From assembly GCA_022844125.1 (NCBI GenBank), contig JALHMI010000015.1, positions 1 through 64,000 on the forward strand: a stretch of DNA of 64,000 nt, written 5' to 3'. The notes beneath the pieces were generated by a model. It was given only the letters and a program-made list of their open reading frames with translations. It was not told the origin of the DNA and did no database searches. A program made the position numbers and the translations under genes. This document shows, in pieces, positions 25,602 to 34,525 of the stretch. Position 1 is the stretch's first letter; each line of letters begins with the position of its first letter. The DNA is from Pirellulales bacterium. Its GTDB lineage: Bacteria; Planctomycetota; Planctomycetia; Pirellulales; PALSA-1355.

Positions 25602-27182
25602 CTAATCAACAAGCAGCGCATTCGATGCTAATTTGGCGAGCGCTTCGTCGAGCGTGGACTGCAAGGTCGTGCGAACCGCCTCACCGCTCGTGGCAGGAAT
25701 GCCGTCTTTGAGAATTGAAATCTCGCCGCGATCGACCGCTGCCATCAACTCGCCGAGCAGTGAAGCTCGGTCCCGATGCCCGTCCAGATAGATCAACACG
25801 TTACGCGTACCATCATCCAGATCGACGATTTCGTTGCGACGATTCGTGACGCGCGATCCGCTGCGAGCCTCGGCCCGGGCGAGTCGACTGGTTTGCGGCT
25901 GGTCGCTGATCCTGGTGGTGAAAGCGTCGGGACGGCTGTTGATTTCCAGCAGGCCCGTGGCGATGCACTGAATCAGGTTTTGTCCGAGGCCTTCGCGAAC
26001 GCTGGCAGGGAGCTCCGCGGTGCTTGGTCCTCCCAATCGCTCCGAGACGGCGGCCAGCAGCTCTGGGAAAGAGAACGCCCGCGGCCAGGCATCGTTCAAT
26101 AGGCAGAGCGCGGCCTTCAGCCCGGGCGCGGGCGTCGAAAGACCGACCCCGTTGGGGGCCTTAAACGTCTCCAGTTCGCGTGACTTCAAGTCCAGATTCG
26201 GGTTCTGCGGGGCTACGCGTCCGTAGAAATACAGCGACTCAATCCGATCCGGGAGCAGATGTCTGCGCAACGGTACATCGGGGAGGCAGAGCAACGTCTG
26301 GCGAAATCCCCGGGTTCGCAGGATGTCCAGATGCTGTTCGGTTGAAATCAGATCCGGGCACAGGCCTTTCAAATGTTCTTCGGCCTTGGCGCCGAAGTTC
26401 GAGGCGAACATCGTCGCCACGGCGGCTTCGCCGAGATACTGCAGGTTCGCAGCTTGCGCGTGTTCGACAAACTCGTGGAAATAGAGCGGACGATTGTCGC
26501 TCTCGTAGTACTCGTGATAGATGTAGCCGTCGGGAAGCTTGAGGATCGACTCGGCTTCCAGCTTGAGCAGTTCGCCATAGGAGGTCTTCTGGCGTTCGCC
26601 GGCCTTGGCGAAGAACTCCAGCAGCGCTCGCCCGCGCGCGAGACGCGAAACTGCCGTTGCGCCGGCCGGGGCAAAGTCGAACATCATCTCCCGTAGCATC
26701 AACCGCAGGTACCAGCCGGGATTCGTGTTGTAACTGACGTAGGCGATGCCCTGGGGTGTAAGCGAGTGCTGGATCAGCTCCAGGATCTTTCGCTGCAGAT
26801 CATCGGACACCCAGGAGTAGACGCCGTGGCAGACGATGTAGTCGAACTTGCCGAGCGAGTCATCAAGCGTGTTGATGTCGGCATGGCGCAGCTCGACGTT
26901 CCGCAAATTCAAGAGCGATGCGGCGCGTTCGGCGGCCTGCACTTGCGCGCGAGCGTAGTCCACGCCGACGAAGTGGCTGTCCGGAAAATGCTCGGCCATC
27001 GGTAGCAGGTTGCCCCCGGTGGCCGAACCGAGTTCCAGCACGCGGCAGCGGTCGGCCGGCGGCGGGGTCATGCCAAACAGCGTGCCAATCGCAGCCAGCC
27101 GATCGGGCAGCGTCTGCGGCAGCGGCTGGCTTGGAAACGGAACCTCGTCGTAGGGATTGAGCGTGATAGCGGATGCAGACAT
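25602..27182 (-). CDS. Class I methyltransferase with regulatory domain, paralogue 2
   Basis: 526 residues from ATG 27182 (MSASAITLNPYDEVPFPSQP); the frame is open 61 codons further, but this start aligns with paralogue 1. Motif I is VLELGSATGGNLLPMAEHFP (about residue 48), Asp75 follows in FVGVDYARAQ, and FDYIVCHGVYSWVSDD is motif IV. YNTNPGWYLRLMLREMMFDFAPAG begins the regulatory domain. The layout and length are the same as in the downstream paralogue, which points to a tandem duplication that has since diverged well. The two genes are 39 bases apart and probably co-transcribed. The pyrophosphatase gene lies 61 bases upstream on the same strand. Confidence 0.85.
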   Translation of the reverse strand: MSASAITLNPYDEVPFPSQPLPQTLPDRLAAIGTLFGMTPPPADRCRVLELGSATGGNLLPMAEHFPDSHFVGVDYARAQVQAAERAASLLNLRNVELRHADINTLDDSLGKFDYIVCHGVYSWVSDDLQRKILELIQHSLTPQGIAYVSYNTNPGWYLRLMLREMMFDFAPAGATAVSRLARGRALLEFFAKAGERQKTSYGELLKLEAESILKLPDGYIYHEYYESDNRPLYFHEFVEHAQAANLQYLGEAAVATMFASNFGAKAEEHLKGLCPDLISTEQHLDILRTRGFRQTLLCLPDVPLRRHLLPDRIESLYFYGRVAPQNPNLDLKSRELETFKAPNGVGLSTPAPGLKAALCLLNDAWPRAFSFPELLAAVSERLGGPSTAELPASVREGLGQNLIQCIATGLLEINSRPDAFTTRISDQPQTSRLARAEARSGSRVTNRRNEIVDLDDGTRNVLIYLDGHRDRASLLGELMAAVDRGEISILKDGIPATSGEAVRTTLQSTLDEALAKLASNALLVD

Positions 27183-27243
27183 GCGATTTACCTTATTCCG
27201 CGGGACGGTCCATCGGAGCCTCGCGGCTCGGCCGGCTCGGGTC

Positions 27244-27795
27244 TTACCGCGGATTAAGGAACCCGCGGCGGCGCTCGGTGCTGTAGGCTTGCAAGGCCGA
27301 CTCAATGATGGGCAAGGTTGTGGATGCTTCCTGAAACTCGTCGACTTCCACGGCCTTCTGCTCAAGCGTCTTGTAGTCCTGGAAAAAACGTCTGAGCATC
27401 ATCAGGCGGTGCGGCGGCAGCTCGCGGCAGTCATAGAATCCATGATACTCGGGATCGTTCGTGGCGACGGCCAGAATCTTATGATCGCGACGGCCGGTGT
27501 CAATCATCGTCATCAGGCCGATGGCTCGGGCGTGCACGAGCGTGAGCGGCGCGACCGGCTCCTGGCACAACACCAGCACGTCGAGCGGATCGTCGTCCTC
27601 GGCCAGGGTCTGAGGAATAAAACCGTAGTTGGCCGGATAATAAACAGCCGAGTACAGCACACGATCGAGCTTCAAGAGCCCGGTCTTCTTGTCGAGCTCA
27701 TACTTGACGCTCGACCCCATGGGGATTTCGATCACCGCGGTGAACTCACGCGGCAAGGACTCTCCGGGCGTAACGTCATGCCACGGATGCGTCAT
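27244..27795 (-). CDS. ppa: Inorganic pyrophosphatase, family I
   Basis: 183 residues, compared with 176 in E. coli. Hydrolyses pyrophosphate in the cytoplasm and so drives biosynthetic reactions. Key residues are present: Glu23, Lys31, Arg45, Tyr53 and Tyr57 (YYPANYGFIPQT), and the metal-binding acids in EDDDPLDVLVL (Asp67, Asp69, Asp72). The start at 27795 has GAGGAG about 8 bases upstream; the longest frame (to 27912) has an N-terminus unlike the family. Minus-strand neighbours downstream are the two methyltransferases, which could be read through from here as no terminator is seen in the 61-base gap. Confidence 0.94.
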   Translation of the reverse strand: MTHPWHDVTPGESLPREFTAVIEIPMGSSVKYELDKKTGLLKLDRVLYSAVYYPANYGFIPQTLAEDDDPLDVLVLCQEPVAPLTLVHARAIGLMTMIDTGRRDHKILAVATNDPEYHGFYDCRELPPHRLMMLRRFFQDYKTLEQKAVEVDEFQEASTTLPIIESALQAYSTERRRGFLNPR

Positions 27796-28109
27796 AACGA
27801 TTAGCTCCTCAACTTTCGAACAAAGGTGGGCAGGAAGGCGGCTTTCCATTCTCGCCAAACTGCCAGGGCAAGGTTTTCGCCCCCGACTGCAGTTTACGCC
27901 CTGCTTATACACCTAACCATATCTTGCGAAAGGCGTTGCGGTAGGCCAAAAAGCGGCGCGTTGGGGGCCCAATTGACCTTTACCCCAGGAGTCGATCTCG
28001 GCAGAATACCGCCCGCGAAAAACCAGGGGTAGGGGTGGCAACAGCTAGGAGCCGGTTTTGCGCGGTCTGGTCCGTTTCCGCCAAGCGCTTCTTGAGGAGT
28101 TCCTTTAAG

Positions 28110-28757
28110 ATGAGACCTTCGCTCGCCCTTAGCACACTACTGGCTGTTGCCGTCGGGCCGTTTTTGAAGTCCGCCGCGCTCGGACAGGCACCTCCTGCTC
28201 GGCGTTCTGGTACGGCCGTGGTCGATATGGCCACGATTATGAAGGGCGCCAACCGGTTCAACGCCGCGATGGAAAAGCTGAAGGCTCAGTTCGAAGCCAA
28301 GGGTGAGGAACTCAAGAAGGACGGCGAACGCGGCAATCAACTCACCGAAGAGCTGCGAAAGCTTCCGCAAAACAGCCCCCAGCGCAAGGAAATGGAAGAC
28401 AGCATTCTACGGCTGCGGGCGGACTACGAACTCAAGGGCAAACGCGTCACGGAGGAAATCCGCGACAGCGAGTCGAGGCTGGTGCTGGGACTGGTGGGCG
28501 AGGTGCGCGGAGAACTGGAACGCTATGGCCAGGCCACGGGAACTCAGCTCATCTTGCGTGCGAATCCAATTCCTCCGAACTTGAACGATCCCCGCATCAT
28601 CCTGCAAGAGATTCACAAGCCGATCGTCTATCAGGCACCGAATACAGATGCGACGACGCTGATCCTCGATTCGCTCAACCGGGGCGCGCCGAGTGCTCCG
28701 CCGGCCGGCGCCGCGCCGACCGCCAACCGGGCTGCTCAGCCGGCCGCACGCCGGTAA
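28110..28757 (+). CDS. OmpH/Skp-like periplasmic chaperone
   Basis: 215 residues from ATG 28110, which has GAGGAG at 28094-28099. A signal peptide (MRPSLALSTLLAVAVGPFLK) is followed by AVVDMATIMKGANRF, the strand-helix opening of Skp/OmpH proteins. Residues about 45-120 are strongly charged heptad-like helices (KLKAQFEAKGEELKKDGERG), which form the tentacles that hold unfolded outer-membrane proteins. A C-terminal low-complexity Pro/Ala tail (APSAPPAGAAPTANRAAQPA) is unusual for the family. It is a single-gene unit with its own terminator and converges with the PIG-L gene. Confidence 0.82.
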   Translation: MRPSLALSTLLAVAVGPFLKSAALGQAPPARRSGTAVVDMATIMKGANRFNAAMEKLKAQFEAKGEELKKDGERGNQLTEELRKLPQNSPQRKEMEDSILRLRADYELKGKRVTEEIRDSESRLVLGLVGEVRGELERYGQATGTQLILRANPIPPNLNDPRIILQEIHKPIVYQAPNTDATTLILDSLNRGAPSAPPAGAAPTANRAAQPAARR

Positions 28758-28781
28758 GATCAACAAACGCAATACCCCGCG

Positions 28782-28812
28782 AAGCCCAGTAGGCTTCCCG
28801 GGCTTATTTTTT
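28782..28812 (+). terminator. Intrinsic terminator after the Skp-like gene
   Basis: AAGCCC (28782-28787) pairs with GGGCTT (28800-28805) and six T residues follow at 28807-28812. An alternative shorter hairpin (GAAGCC with GGCTTC, 28781-28797) nests inside. Confidence 0.75.
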
Positions 28813-28820
28813 GCGCTCGC

Positions 28821-29753
28821 TCACTTGCCCAAGAACGGGAACAGCTTGCGGAGTTCCGCTTCTTCCGGGCGGCGGCCGTACTCGCAGATCTCGAACGCCT
28901 CGGCGTACTTGACCTTCTGCGCTCGCTCGGCGCCGTACCAGTGCTCGAGCGCATCGCGGTACTTGTCGGCCACGGCGGCATAGCGCCCGCCGTGCACTTT
29001 GATCAGCCAGGCGCGCTGGCCGGCCGCGTCGTCTGGCACTTCGGCTTCGAACGCTTCAGAGCCGGACGCGCCACCTTCGTAAACTTGCGAGGGCAGCGAG
29101 TGTACGGCCGCGAGCTTTTTGTCCATGACGTCGTCGATGGCCACGATCACATCCGGCGTGAACGGGTTTGGTTTCTCGAAGCGATCGGAGTAATAGAAGA
29201 AGACCGGATTCTCCTTGAGCGCTGGCACGTCGGGGCAGAAGAACGGCACCGTGACCATGAACGCGGCGTCCTGTACGAGAATGCCCGTGTAGCGATGGTC
29301 GGGGTGATAGTCGTTGGGCCGGTGGGACATCACGATGTCGGCTTCCCATTCGCGGATCAGTCGCGTGAGCTGGCGACGGTTCTCGAGCGTCGGTTCAAGC
29401 TCGCCGTCGTGATTGTCGAGCACCTCGGTTTCGATGCCGAGGATCTTGGCGGCTTCCTTGACTTCCGCTCCACGGCGCAAGGCCAGCGGTCCGCCCGCGG
29501 CGCGCCAGTGGCCGATGTCGCCATTGGTGACTGAGACGAATTTGACTTTGTGTCCGTCGGCTGCCCATTTGGCGGCGACACCGGCGGCTTTGAACTCGGC
29601 ATCGTCCGGATGCGCGCCGAAGCAGATGATGCGGAGTTTCCCGTTCTCATCGGCGGCTTGAACTGATGAGCAGGCCAGCGGGCCCGCGGCGGAAACCGCC
29701 AAGATGAATAATGCCAGGCGAGTGGTCGTCAGATGACGCGGCAGCAGGTACAT
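28821..29753 (-). CDS. Secreted PIG-L family deacetylase
   Basis: 310 residues. A signal peptide (to about residue 33, CSSVQA) leads into the zinc-dependent LmbE/PIG-L fold: AHPDD at 47-51 gives the metal-binding His and Asp, and HPDH near residue 160 gives the remaining ligand. Relatives remove N-acetyl groups from GlcNAc-type sugars. Export of this copy suggests a sugar or glycoconjugate substrate outside the cytoplasm. The neighbourhood gives no substrate; it converges with the Skp-like gene and no gene is close on the same strand (68 bases to the next). Confidence 0.88.
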   Translation of the reverse strand: MYLLPRHLTTTRLALFILAVSAAGPLACSSVQAADENGKLRIICFGAHPDDAEFKAAGVAAKWAADGHKVKFVSVTNGDIGHWRAAGGPLALRRGAEVKEAAKILGIETEVLDNHDGELEPTLENRRQLTRLIREWEADIVMSHRPNDYHPDHRYTGILVQDAAFMVTVPFFCPDVPALKENPVFFYYSDRFEKPNPFTPDVIVAIDDVMDKKLAAVHSLPSQVYEGGASGSEAFEAEVPDDAAGQRAWLIKVHGGRYAAVADKYRDALEHWYGAERAQKVKYAEAFEICEYGRRPEEAELRKLFPFLGK

Positions 29754-29821
29754 GCGATGCTCCTCGTAGTGGAATGTCGCTGGACATTCTACTTAACCGG
29801 TTCGGGAGCATGCCAGCGGCG

Positions 29822-30058
29822 CTACTGTTTTTGCGATGATTCTTCGTGCAGCCTCTGATAAGTCCGCCCGAAATGGAACGACATCGCGGTGAAGGCGATG
29901 CCCAGAATCGAGAAAAAGCTGGCCGTCACGATGCGCCAGGCCTCGGGTTGATCACCGTCGCCGCCGACCATGCCGAAGTAAACCGCCGCAGCGCTCGCCA
30001 GGAAGATCAGGCCGATGAGAACTGAAGGCAAATCAAACCAGATTCGTCGAATTCGCAT
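29822..30058 (-). CDS. Small two-helix membrane protein
   Basis: 78 residues from ATG 30058; an in-frame GTG-type start at 30085 is possible and would overlap the previous stop by 7 bases. Two hydrophobic helices, LPSVLIGLIFLASAAAVYFG and ASFFSILGIAFTAMSFHFG, are joined by a short acidic loop (GGDGDQPEAW), and a basic tail follows. No family recognised. It follows the SDR gene at 20 bases on the same strand, so the two are probably co-transcribed. Confidence 0.6.
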   Translation of the reverse strand: MRIRRIWFDLPSVLIGLIFLASAAAVYFGMVGGDGDQPEAWRIVTASFFSILGIAFTAMSFHFGRTYQRLHEESSQKQ

Positions 30059-30078
30059 GCTGGACCCTGCCGGACTGG

Positions 30079-30900
30079 TTACCAAAGTGTGTATCCACCA
30101 TCGATCACGACCGTCGCACCCGTAATATACCGCGCCGCGTCACTTGCCAGGTAGACGGCCAGCGGCCCCAGATCCTCGGCCTGGCCGAATTGACCGGCGG
30201 GAATCTGCTCCTTGTAGAGATCGAATAGCTGGGGGTGTTCCTGTGACCAGCGGACGTTTGGCTCGGTCATGAAAAAGCCGGGGCAGATCGCATTCACGGT
30301 AATCCCGTGCGTTGCCCAGTCGGCGGCCGTGGCCTTGGTGAAGTGAATCACCGCGGCCTTGGCCGTCTCATAGCTGCGGCCGCCAATCCCTCGGTTCACG
30401 ATCAGGCCGGACATCGAGGCTACGTTGATGATCCGGCCACCCCGCGCGGCCGCGATCATGGCGCTACCGAGAATCCGGGTGCACAAGAACGTGGCAGTTA
30501 GATTCAGGTTCAGAATCTCCTGCCACTTGTCGAGCGGGAGCTGGGCGGTGGGAATATTGAAGCGCCGCCCGCCGACATTATTGATCGCAATGTCGATCGG
30601 GCCAAAGTCCGCGAGCACCTGTTCGCATGCCTGCTCGACCGATTCTGGCCGCGAAAAGTCCGCGGCGATCGTGTGGGCTGCGCGCCCGAGCGCGCGGATC
30701 TCCTCGGCCGTAGTTGCGAGGCTGTCGACATCCCGGGCAGCGAGGACGACGTCGGCGCCCGCCTCGGCGATCGCCAGAGCCATTTCGCGACCGAGCCCGC
30801 GGCTGCCGCCACTGATGAACAGGCGGCGACCATCGAGACGGAAGCGGTCCCAGAGCGAAGGGCGAATCGTGGACATATCTATCGTCGAATCTGGTGACAT
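30079..30900 (-). CDS. Short-chain dehydrogenase/reductase
   Basis: 273 residues from ATG 30900. Classical SDR: cofactor loop SGGSRGLGREM (30-40), NNVG at 107-110 in place of NNAG, and the catalytic Tyr177 and Lys181 (SYETAKAAV) with Ser162 or Ser164 before them. GFFMTEPN and a C-terminal TGATVVIDGGYTLW complete the fold. The GNNVGGRRF stretch and ending are like gluconate 5-dehydrogenase-type enzymes, which interconvert a sugar acid and its keto form, but the substrate is not proven. ATG 30876 is an alternative start; neither has a clear ribosome-binding site. Confidence 0.87.
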   Translation of the reverse strand: MSPDSTIDMSTIRPSLWDRFRLDGRRLFISGGSRGLGREMALAIAEAGADVVLAARDVDSLATTAEEIRALGRAAHTIAADFSRPESVEQACEQVLADFGPIDIAINNVGGRRFNIPTAQLPLDKWQEILNLNLTATFLCTRILGSAMIAAARGGRIINVASMSGLIVNRGIGGRSYETAKAAVIHFTKATAADWATHGITVNAICPGFFMTEPNVRWSQEHPQLFDLYKEQIPAGQFGQAEDLGPLAVYLASDAARYITGATVVIDGGYTLW

Positions 30901-31066
30901 TGAGCGCGATTGACTGCGCTGAATTATATGCCAGGGGTGCGGCGGTGACCTCAGATTAACTCGGTTGAGCGCGGCAATTTGCATTGGTGTCAGCCGGTCG
31001 TTACTGTGATCTTGTCTGGTTTACCCGCCCCGACACCCGCCTGCTTCGCCCTCCTGACATACCGAG

Positions 31067-33436
31067 GTGATGATGGTTTTTCGTATAGCGGTCGCATTGT
31101 TGCTGGTTGCGGTTTCAGTGAACGTGGTGCTGGCTGAAAAGGATGCCCGGCCCGAAACCTCGCTCCCCGCGGCTGCCGCCAAGCCCGAGGACAAACCGGC
31201 CGACGCTAAACCCACCGAACCAGAGCTCAAAGCCGGACACTCGATGCACGGCGAGGCGTTCAATGAAGGGCCCAGGCAGCGCGCCTACTTGATGCCGGGC
31301 ATGGCTAACGTTCATTTTCCGGTTACGACCAAGGTTCCCGAGGCTCAACAGTTTTTCGATCAGGGCGTGTCGCAACTGCACGGGTTCTGGTACTTCGAAG
31401 CCGAACGCTCGTTCCGGCAGGTGCTCGTCTTCGATAAGAACTGCGCGATGGCCTACTGGGGGTTGGCGATGGCCAACGCCAACAACGATAAGCGAGCCAA
31501 GAGCTTCATTGAAATTGCAGCGCAGCTGAAGGACAAGGCATCGCCACGCGAGGTGAAGTGGATTGACACTCTGAGTGCCTGGTACGCCAGCGAGGACAAC
31601 ACCGATCGCCGGCGAAAGTATGTGCGCGAACTGGAGTCACTCGTGCAAGACGACCCGACGGACGTCGAAGCCAAGGCCTTCCTGGCGCTCCAAGTCTGGA
31701 AGAACGGCAGCTGGATGACTGACAGCAAGAAGCAGCTTCCGATCTCCAGCCATCAGGCGGTCGACGCGATTCTCGACCAGGTGTTCGCGCTCAACCCGAT
31801 GCATCCCGCCCATCACTATCGGATTCATCTGTGGGATGACGAAAAGCCGGCCCGGGCGCTGGTGTCCGCCTCGCTTTGCGGACAAACGTCCCCCGGTATC
31901 GCCCACATGTGGCACATGCCAGGACATACCTATTCCAAGCTGCATCGCTATGTGGACGCGGTCTGGCAGCAGGAAGCTTCAGCCCGTGTGGATCATGCCC
32001 ACATGATGCGCGACGGCGTGATGCCGGATCAGATTCACAACTATGCGCACAACAACGAGTGGCTGATTCGCAACTGGGCGTTTCTGGGTCGGGTGAACGA
32101 CGCAATCGCGCTGGCCGAGAACATGATCTCGCTGCCGCGGCATCCGCAGTACAACAAGCGGGACAAACGCGGCACGAGCGCGGACTTTGGCCACCGCCGC
32201 CTGGCCGAAGTGCTCGAACAATACGAATGTTGGGAGTTGATCCTGGGGCGAGCCGCCCCCCACCTGCAGAACCCGGCAAGCAAGGATCCGGGCGCGCGCC
32301 TGGAGGAATTGCGGCTCACAGGGTTGGCGCAATTCGGCCTGGGCAAGACCTCTGAAGGACGTGAACAAGTGACGGCGCTTGAGAAGCTGCTCGAAGAGCA
32401 GCGGGCCGAGCGTATCAAGGCCGCCGACGAGGCGGAAGCAAAGGCCCGCGGCGAGAAAAAGTCGGACGCCGACGTTACCAAGGCCATGGCTGATGTGCTG
32501 CAGTCGAAGTCACCGAATCTGCGCAAGATTGAACACGCAATCGCTGAACTCAAAACCCATGCATCACTAGCGGCAGGAGATGTGCCGGCCGCCAAGGCGG
32601 AGCTCGATAAATGCAAGGATTCCAGCCTGCTTAGTAAGCTGCAGAAGGCACGCTTGTACTCGTTGGTGGCCGATCATGCCGAGGCGGAGAAACTGGCCCG
32701 GGAGCTGGTGAAGTCCGGCGAAGGCCAGGTGCTGCCGCTCGCTTTGCTGGTGGAAGTGTTGCACCGGGCTGACAAGAAGGCGGATGCGCGGTGCGAGTTC
32801 GATCGCTTAAGTCCGCTGGCCGCCTGGGCCGATCTTGACGTGAGGCCGATGCAGAGACTCGCCCCTATTGCGTCTGAGTTTGGAGCCGCGGCCGACTGGC
32901 GCGGACCGCGCACACCGGCTGCCGATGTAGGCATTCGCCCGGAACTGGACACCTTGGGGCCTCTGCGCTGGTCCCCCACGCCGGCCACGGACTGGGCACT
33001 CACTGCGGCCACTGAGAAGACGCTTTCGATGACGGACTTTTCGGGTAAGCCCGTGGTGCTGATCTTCTATCTCGGTTCGGGTTGTTTGCACTGCGTCGAG
33101 CAGATTCAGAAGTTCGTGCCAGAGACGGCCAAGTTCGCCGAGGCCGGCATTTCGATTGCGGCGATCTCTACCGAGCCGCTCGATGTTTTGCAGGGTTCGC
33201 TCGAAAAGCTTTCGCCGAAGGAAACCGTGCCGTTTCCGCTGGCGGCCGATCCGGAGATGAGCGTTTTTAAATCGTATCGGGTGTTTGACGACTTTGAAAA
33301 CACACCGTTGCACGGCGTGTTCTTGATCGATGGAACCGGGCAGATCCGCTGGCAGGACATCAGCCACGAACCGTTCACGGACGCGCAGTTCCTGCTAGAG
33401 GAAGCCCAGCGACTGCTAGGCAAGAAGTCGAACTGA
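31067..33436 (+). CDS. Secreted TPR-repeat protein fused to a thioredoxin/peroxiredoxin domain
   Basis: 789 residues, signal peptide 1-23. Residues about 95-470 are alpha-helical repeats of TPR type (QFFDQGVSQLHGFWYFEAERSF and CAMAYWGLAMANAN). A His-rich stretch at about 245-330 includes HPAHHYRIH, HMWHMPGHTYSKLH and DHAHMM. A charged helical linker (EEQRAERIKAADEAEAKARG) separates two TPR blocks. The C-terminal 150 residues are an AhpC/TSA-like thioredoxin fold: VVLIFYLGSGCLHCVEQ carries Cys673-Leu-His-Cys676, and ADPEMSVFKSYRVFDDFE is the typical peroxiredoxin-like middle. The protein combines binding repeats with a redox site; a periplasmic role in maturation or detoxification is an inference. 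It converges with the PEP-CTERM gene at 30 bases. Confidence 0.83.
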   Translation: MMMVFRIAVALLLVAVSVNVVLAEKDARPETSLPAAAAKPEDKPADAKPTEPELKAGHSMHGEAFNEGPRQRAYLMPGMANVHFPVTTKVPEAQQFFDQGVSQLHGFWYFEAERSFRQVLVFDKNCAMAYWGLAMANANNDKRAKSFIEIAAQLKDKASPREVKWIDTLSAWYASEDNTDRRRKYVRELESLVQDDPTDVEAKAFLALQVWKNGSWMTDSKKQLPISSHQAVDAILDQVFALNPMHPAHHYRIHLWDDEKPARALVSASLCGQTSPGIAHMWHMPGHTYSKLHRYVDAVWQQEASARVDHAHMMRDGVMPDQIHNYAHNNEWLIRNWAFLGRVNDAIALAENMISLPRHPQYNKRDKRGTSADFGHRRLAEVLEQYECWELILGRAAPHLQNPASKDPGARLEELRLTGLAQFGLGKTSEGREQVTALEKLLEEQRAERIKAADEAEAKARGEKKSDADVTKAMADVLQSKSPNLRKIEHAIAELKTHASLAAGDVPAAKAELDKCKDSSLLSKLQKARLYSLVADHAEAEKLARELVKSGEGQVLPLALLVEVLHRADKKADARCEFDRLSPLAAWADLDVRPMQRLAPIASEFGAAADWRGPRTPAADVGIRPELDTLGPLRWSPTPATDWALTAATEKTLSMTDFSGKPVVLIFYLGSGCLHCVEQIQKFVPETAKFAEAGISIAAISTEPLDVLQGSLEKLSPKETVPFPLAADPEMSVFKSYRVFDDFENTPLHGVFLIDGTGQIRWQDISHEPFTDAQFLLEEAQRLLGKKSN

Positions 33437-33466
33437 GTCGGGAGTGCGGCCCCGGAGACGCGCGGT

Positions 33467-34525
33467 CTATCTCAACTTCTTGTGCCGACCAATGATTACA
33501 ACAAACAAGCCAGCGATCGCGCACAGCTCGATTGCACTCGGCTCTGGCACCACCGCAACGGCGAACGCGTCCACCCAGAGGTCGGTCCCCTCGGCAATGA
33601 TTGAAGGGTCCCCCGTCAGCCCGTCGAAAGATCGAAGCGTGGGTAGCAGAAAAGCTGCCCCGCCCCCGACGTCCAGCACGACAATGTCGCCCGTCGGCAA
33701 ATGGGCGTCGAGATCAATCGGGTTGTACCAGAGATTTGCGCCGCTAACGACTTCCGTTCGGTCGCCCGATTGATCTTCGAATCGCAGAAGTCGCGGCAAC
33801 GCAGTCACTGCCGCTCCGCCCAGATCCAATACAATCGCATCGCCATTGGCATCGGCGGTGATCCGAGTAGCGTCGTACCACAAATCAGACCCTTGTGCGA
33901 CCACGGAAGCATCGCCGGTTAGGCCATCGAAACGTCGAATCGCTTGCGGATCTATCGCCGCCACGCCACCTAGGTCCAACACAAAAATGTCACCCGAAAC
34001 TGGATCAGCCACAAGATCCACGGCATTGTGCCAAAGATCGTGACCGGCAGCGATCACCGATCGCTGGCCAGTCTGACCGTTAAACCGCAGCAGCGCAGGT
34101 TCAAGGAAAACGGCTCCGCCACCGTTGTCGAGCACGATGATGTCGCCGGAGTGATCGACGGTCACGGCAAGCGGATCAATCCACAAGTTTTGGCCCACGG
34201 CGACCTCGGTGCGAAACCCCGATGCCCCGTCGAAGCGAAGCAGGCGTGCAGGGTGAGTCGCCGCCGCTCCCCCAAGGTCCAGCACAATCACATCGCCTGT
34301 TGTGCGATCGGCCGCCAGGTCGAGCGGGTTGGTCCAGATGCCGTCCCCATTCACAAGCTGCGATTGATCACCGGTCGTGCTGGAAAATTCGTGAATCGCG
34401 GGCGGATTAAGCCTGGTGCCGCCACCCTTATCTCCCACGAAAATCTCGCCGGCCATTGCGGAACCGGCCACCAGCCACACCATCCAAACCGCCATCAGCC
34501 GTAAATGCCTTCTAGCCGTCTTCAT
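33467..34525 (-). CDS. PEP-CTERM protein with six 50-residue beta-propeller repeats
   Basis: 352 residues. A signal peptide ends at about residue 25 (GSAMAG). Six units of about 50 residues follow, each built as GDIxVLDxGG...LLRFDGxTGxxSVVAxGxDLWxDP; for example GDIIVLDNGGGAVFLEPALL and GDIFVLDLGGVAAIDPQAIR. The repetition and strand pattern predict a six-bladed NHL-like propeller. The C-terminus is PEPSAIELCAIAGLFVVI with a basic tail, the PEP-CTERM sorting signal that an exosortase would cut. The protein is thus exported and processed at the cell surface. No exosortase gene lies in the window. Confidence 0.87.
   Translation of the reverse strand: MKTARRHLRLMAVWMVWLVAGSAMAGEIFVGDKGGGTRLNPPAIHEFSSTTGDQSQLVNGDGIWTNPLDLAADRTTGDVIVLDLGGAAATHPARLLRFDGASGFRTEVAVGQNLWIDPLAVTVDHSGDIIVLDNGGGAVFLEPALLRFNGQTGQRSVIAAGHDLWHNAVDLVADPVSGDIFVLDLGGVAAIDPQAIRRFDGLTGDASVVAQGSDLWYDATRITADANGDAIVLDLGGAAVTALPRLLRFEDQSGDRTEVVSGANLWYNPIDLDAHLPTGDIVVLDVGGGAAFLLPTLRSFDGLTGDPSIIAEGTDLWVDAFAVAVVPEPSAIELCAIAGLFVVIIGRHKKLR

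Noticed and set aside
29056-29349. His/Arg-rich frame within the PIG-L gene
   Set aside because: An overlapping shadow of the deacetylase frame on the same strand.
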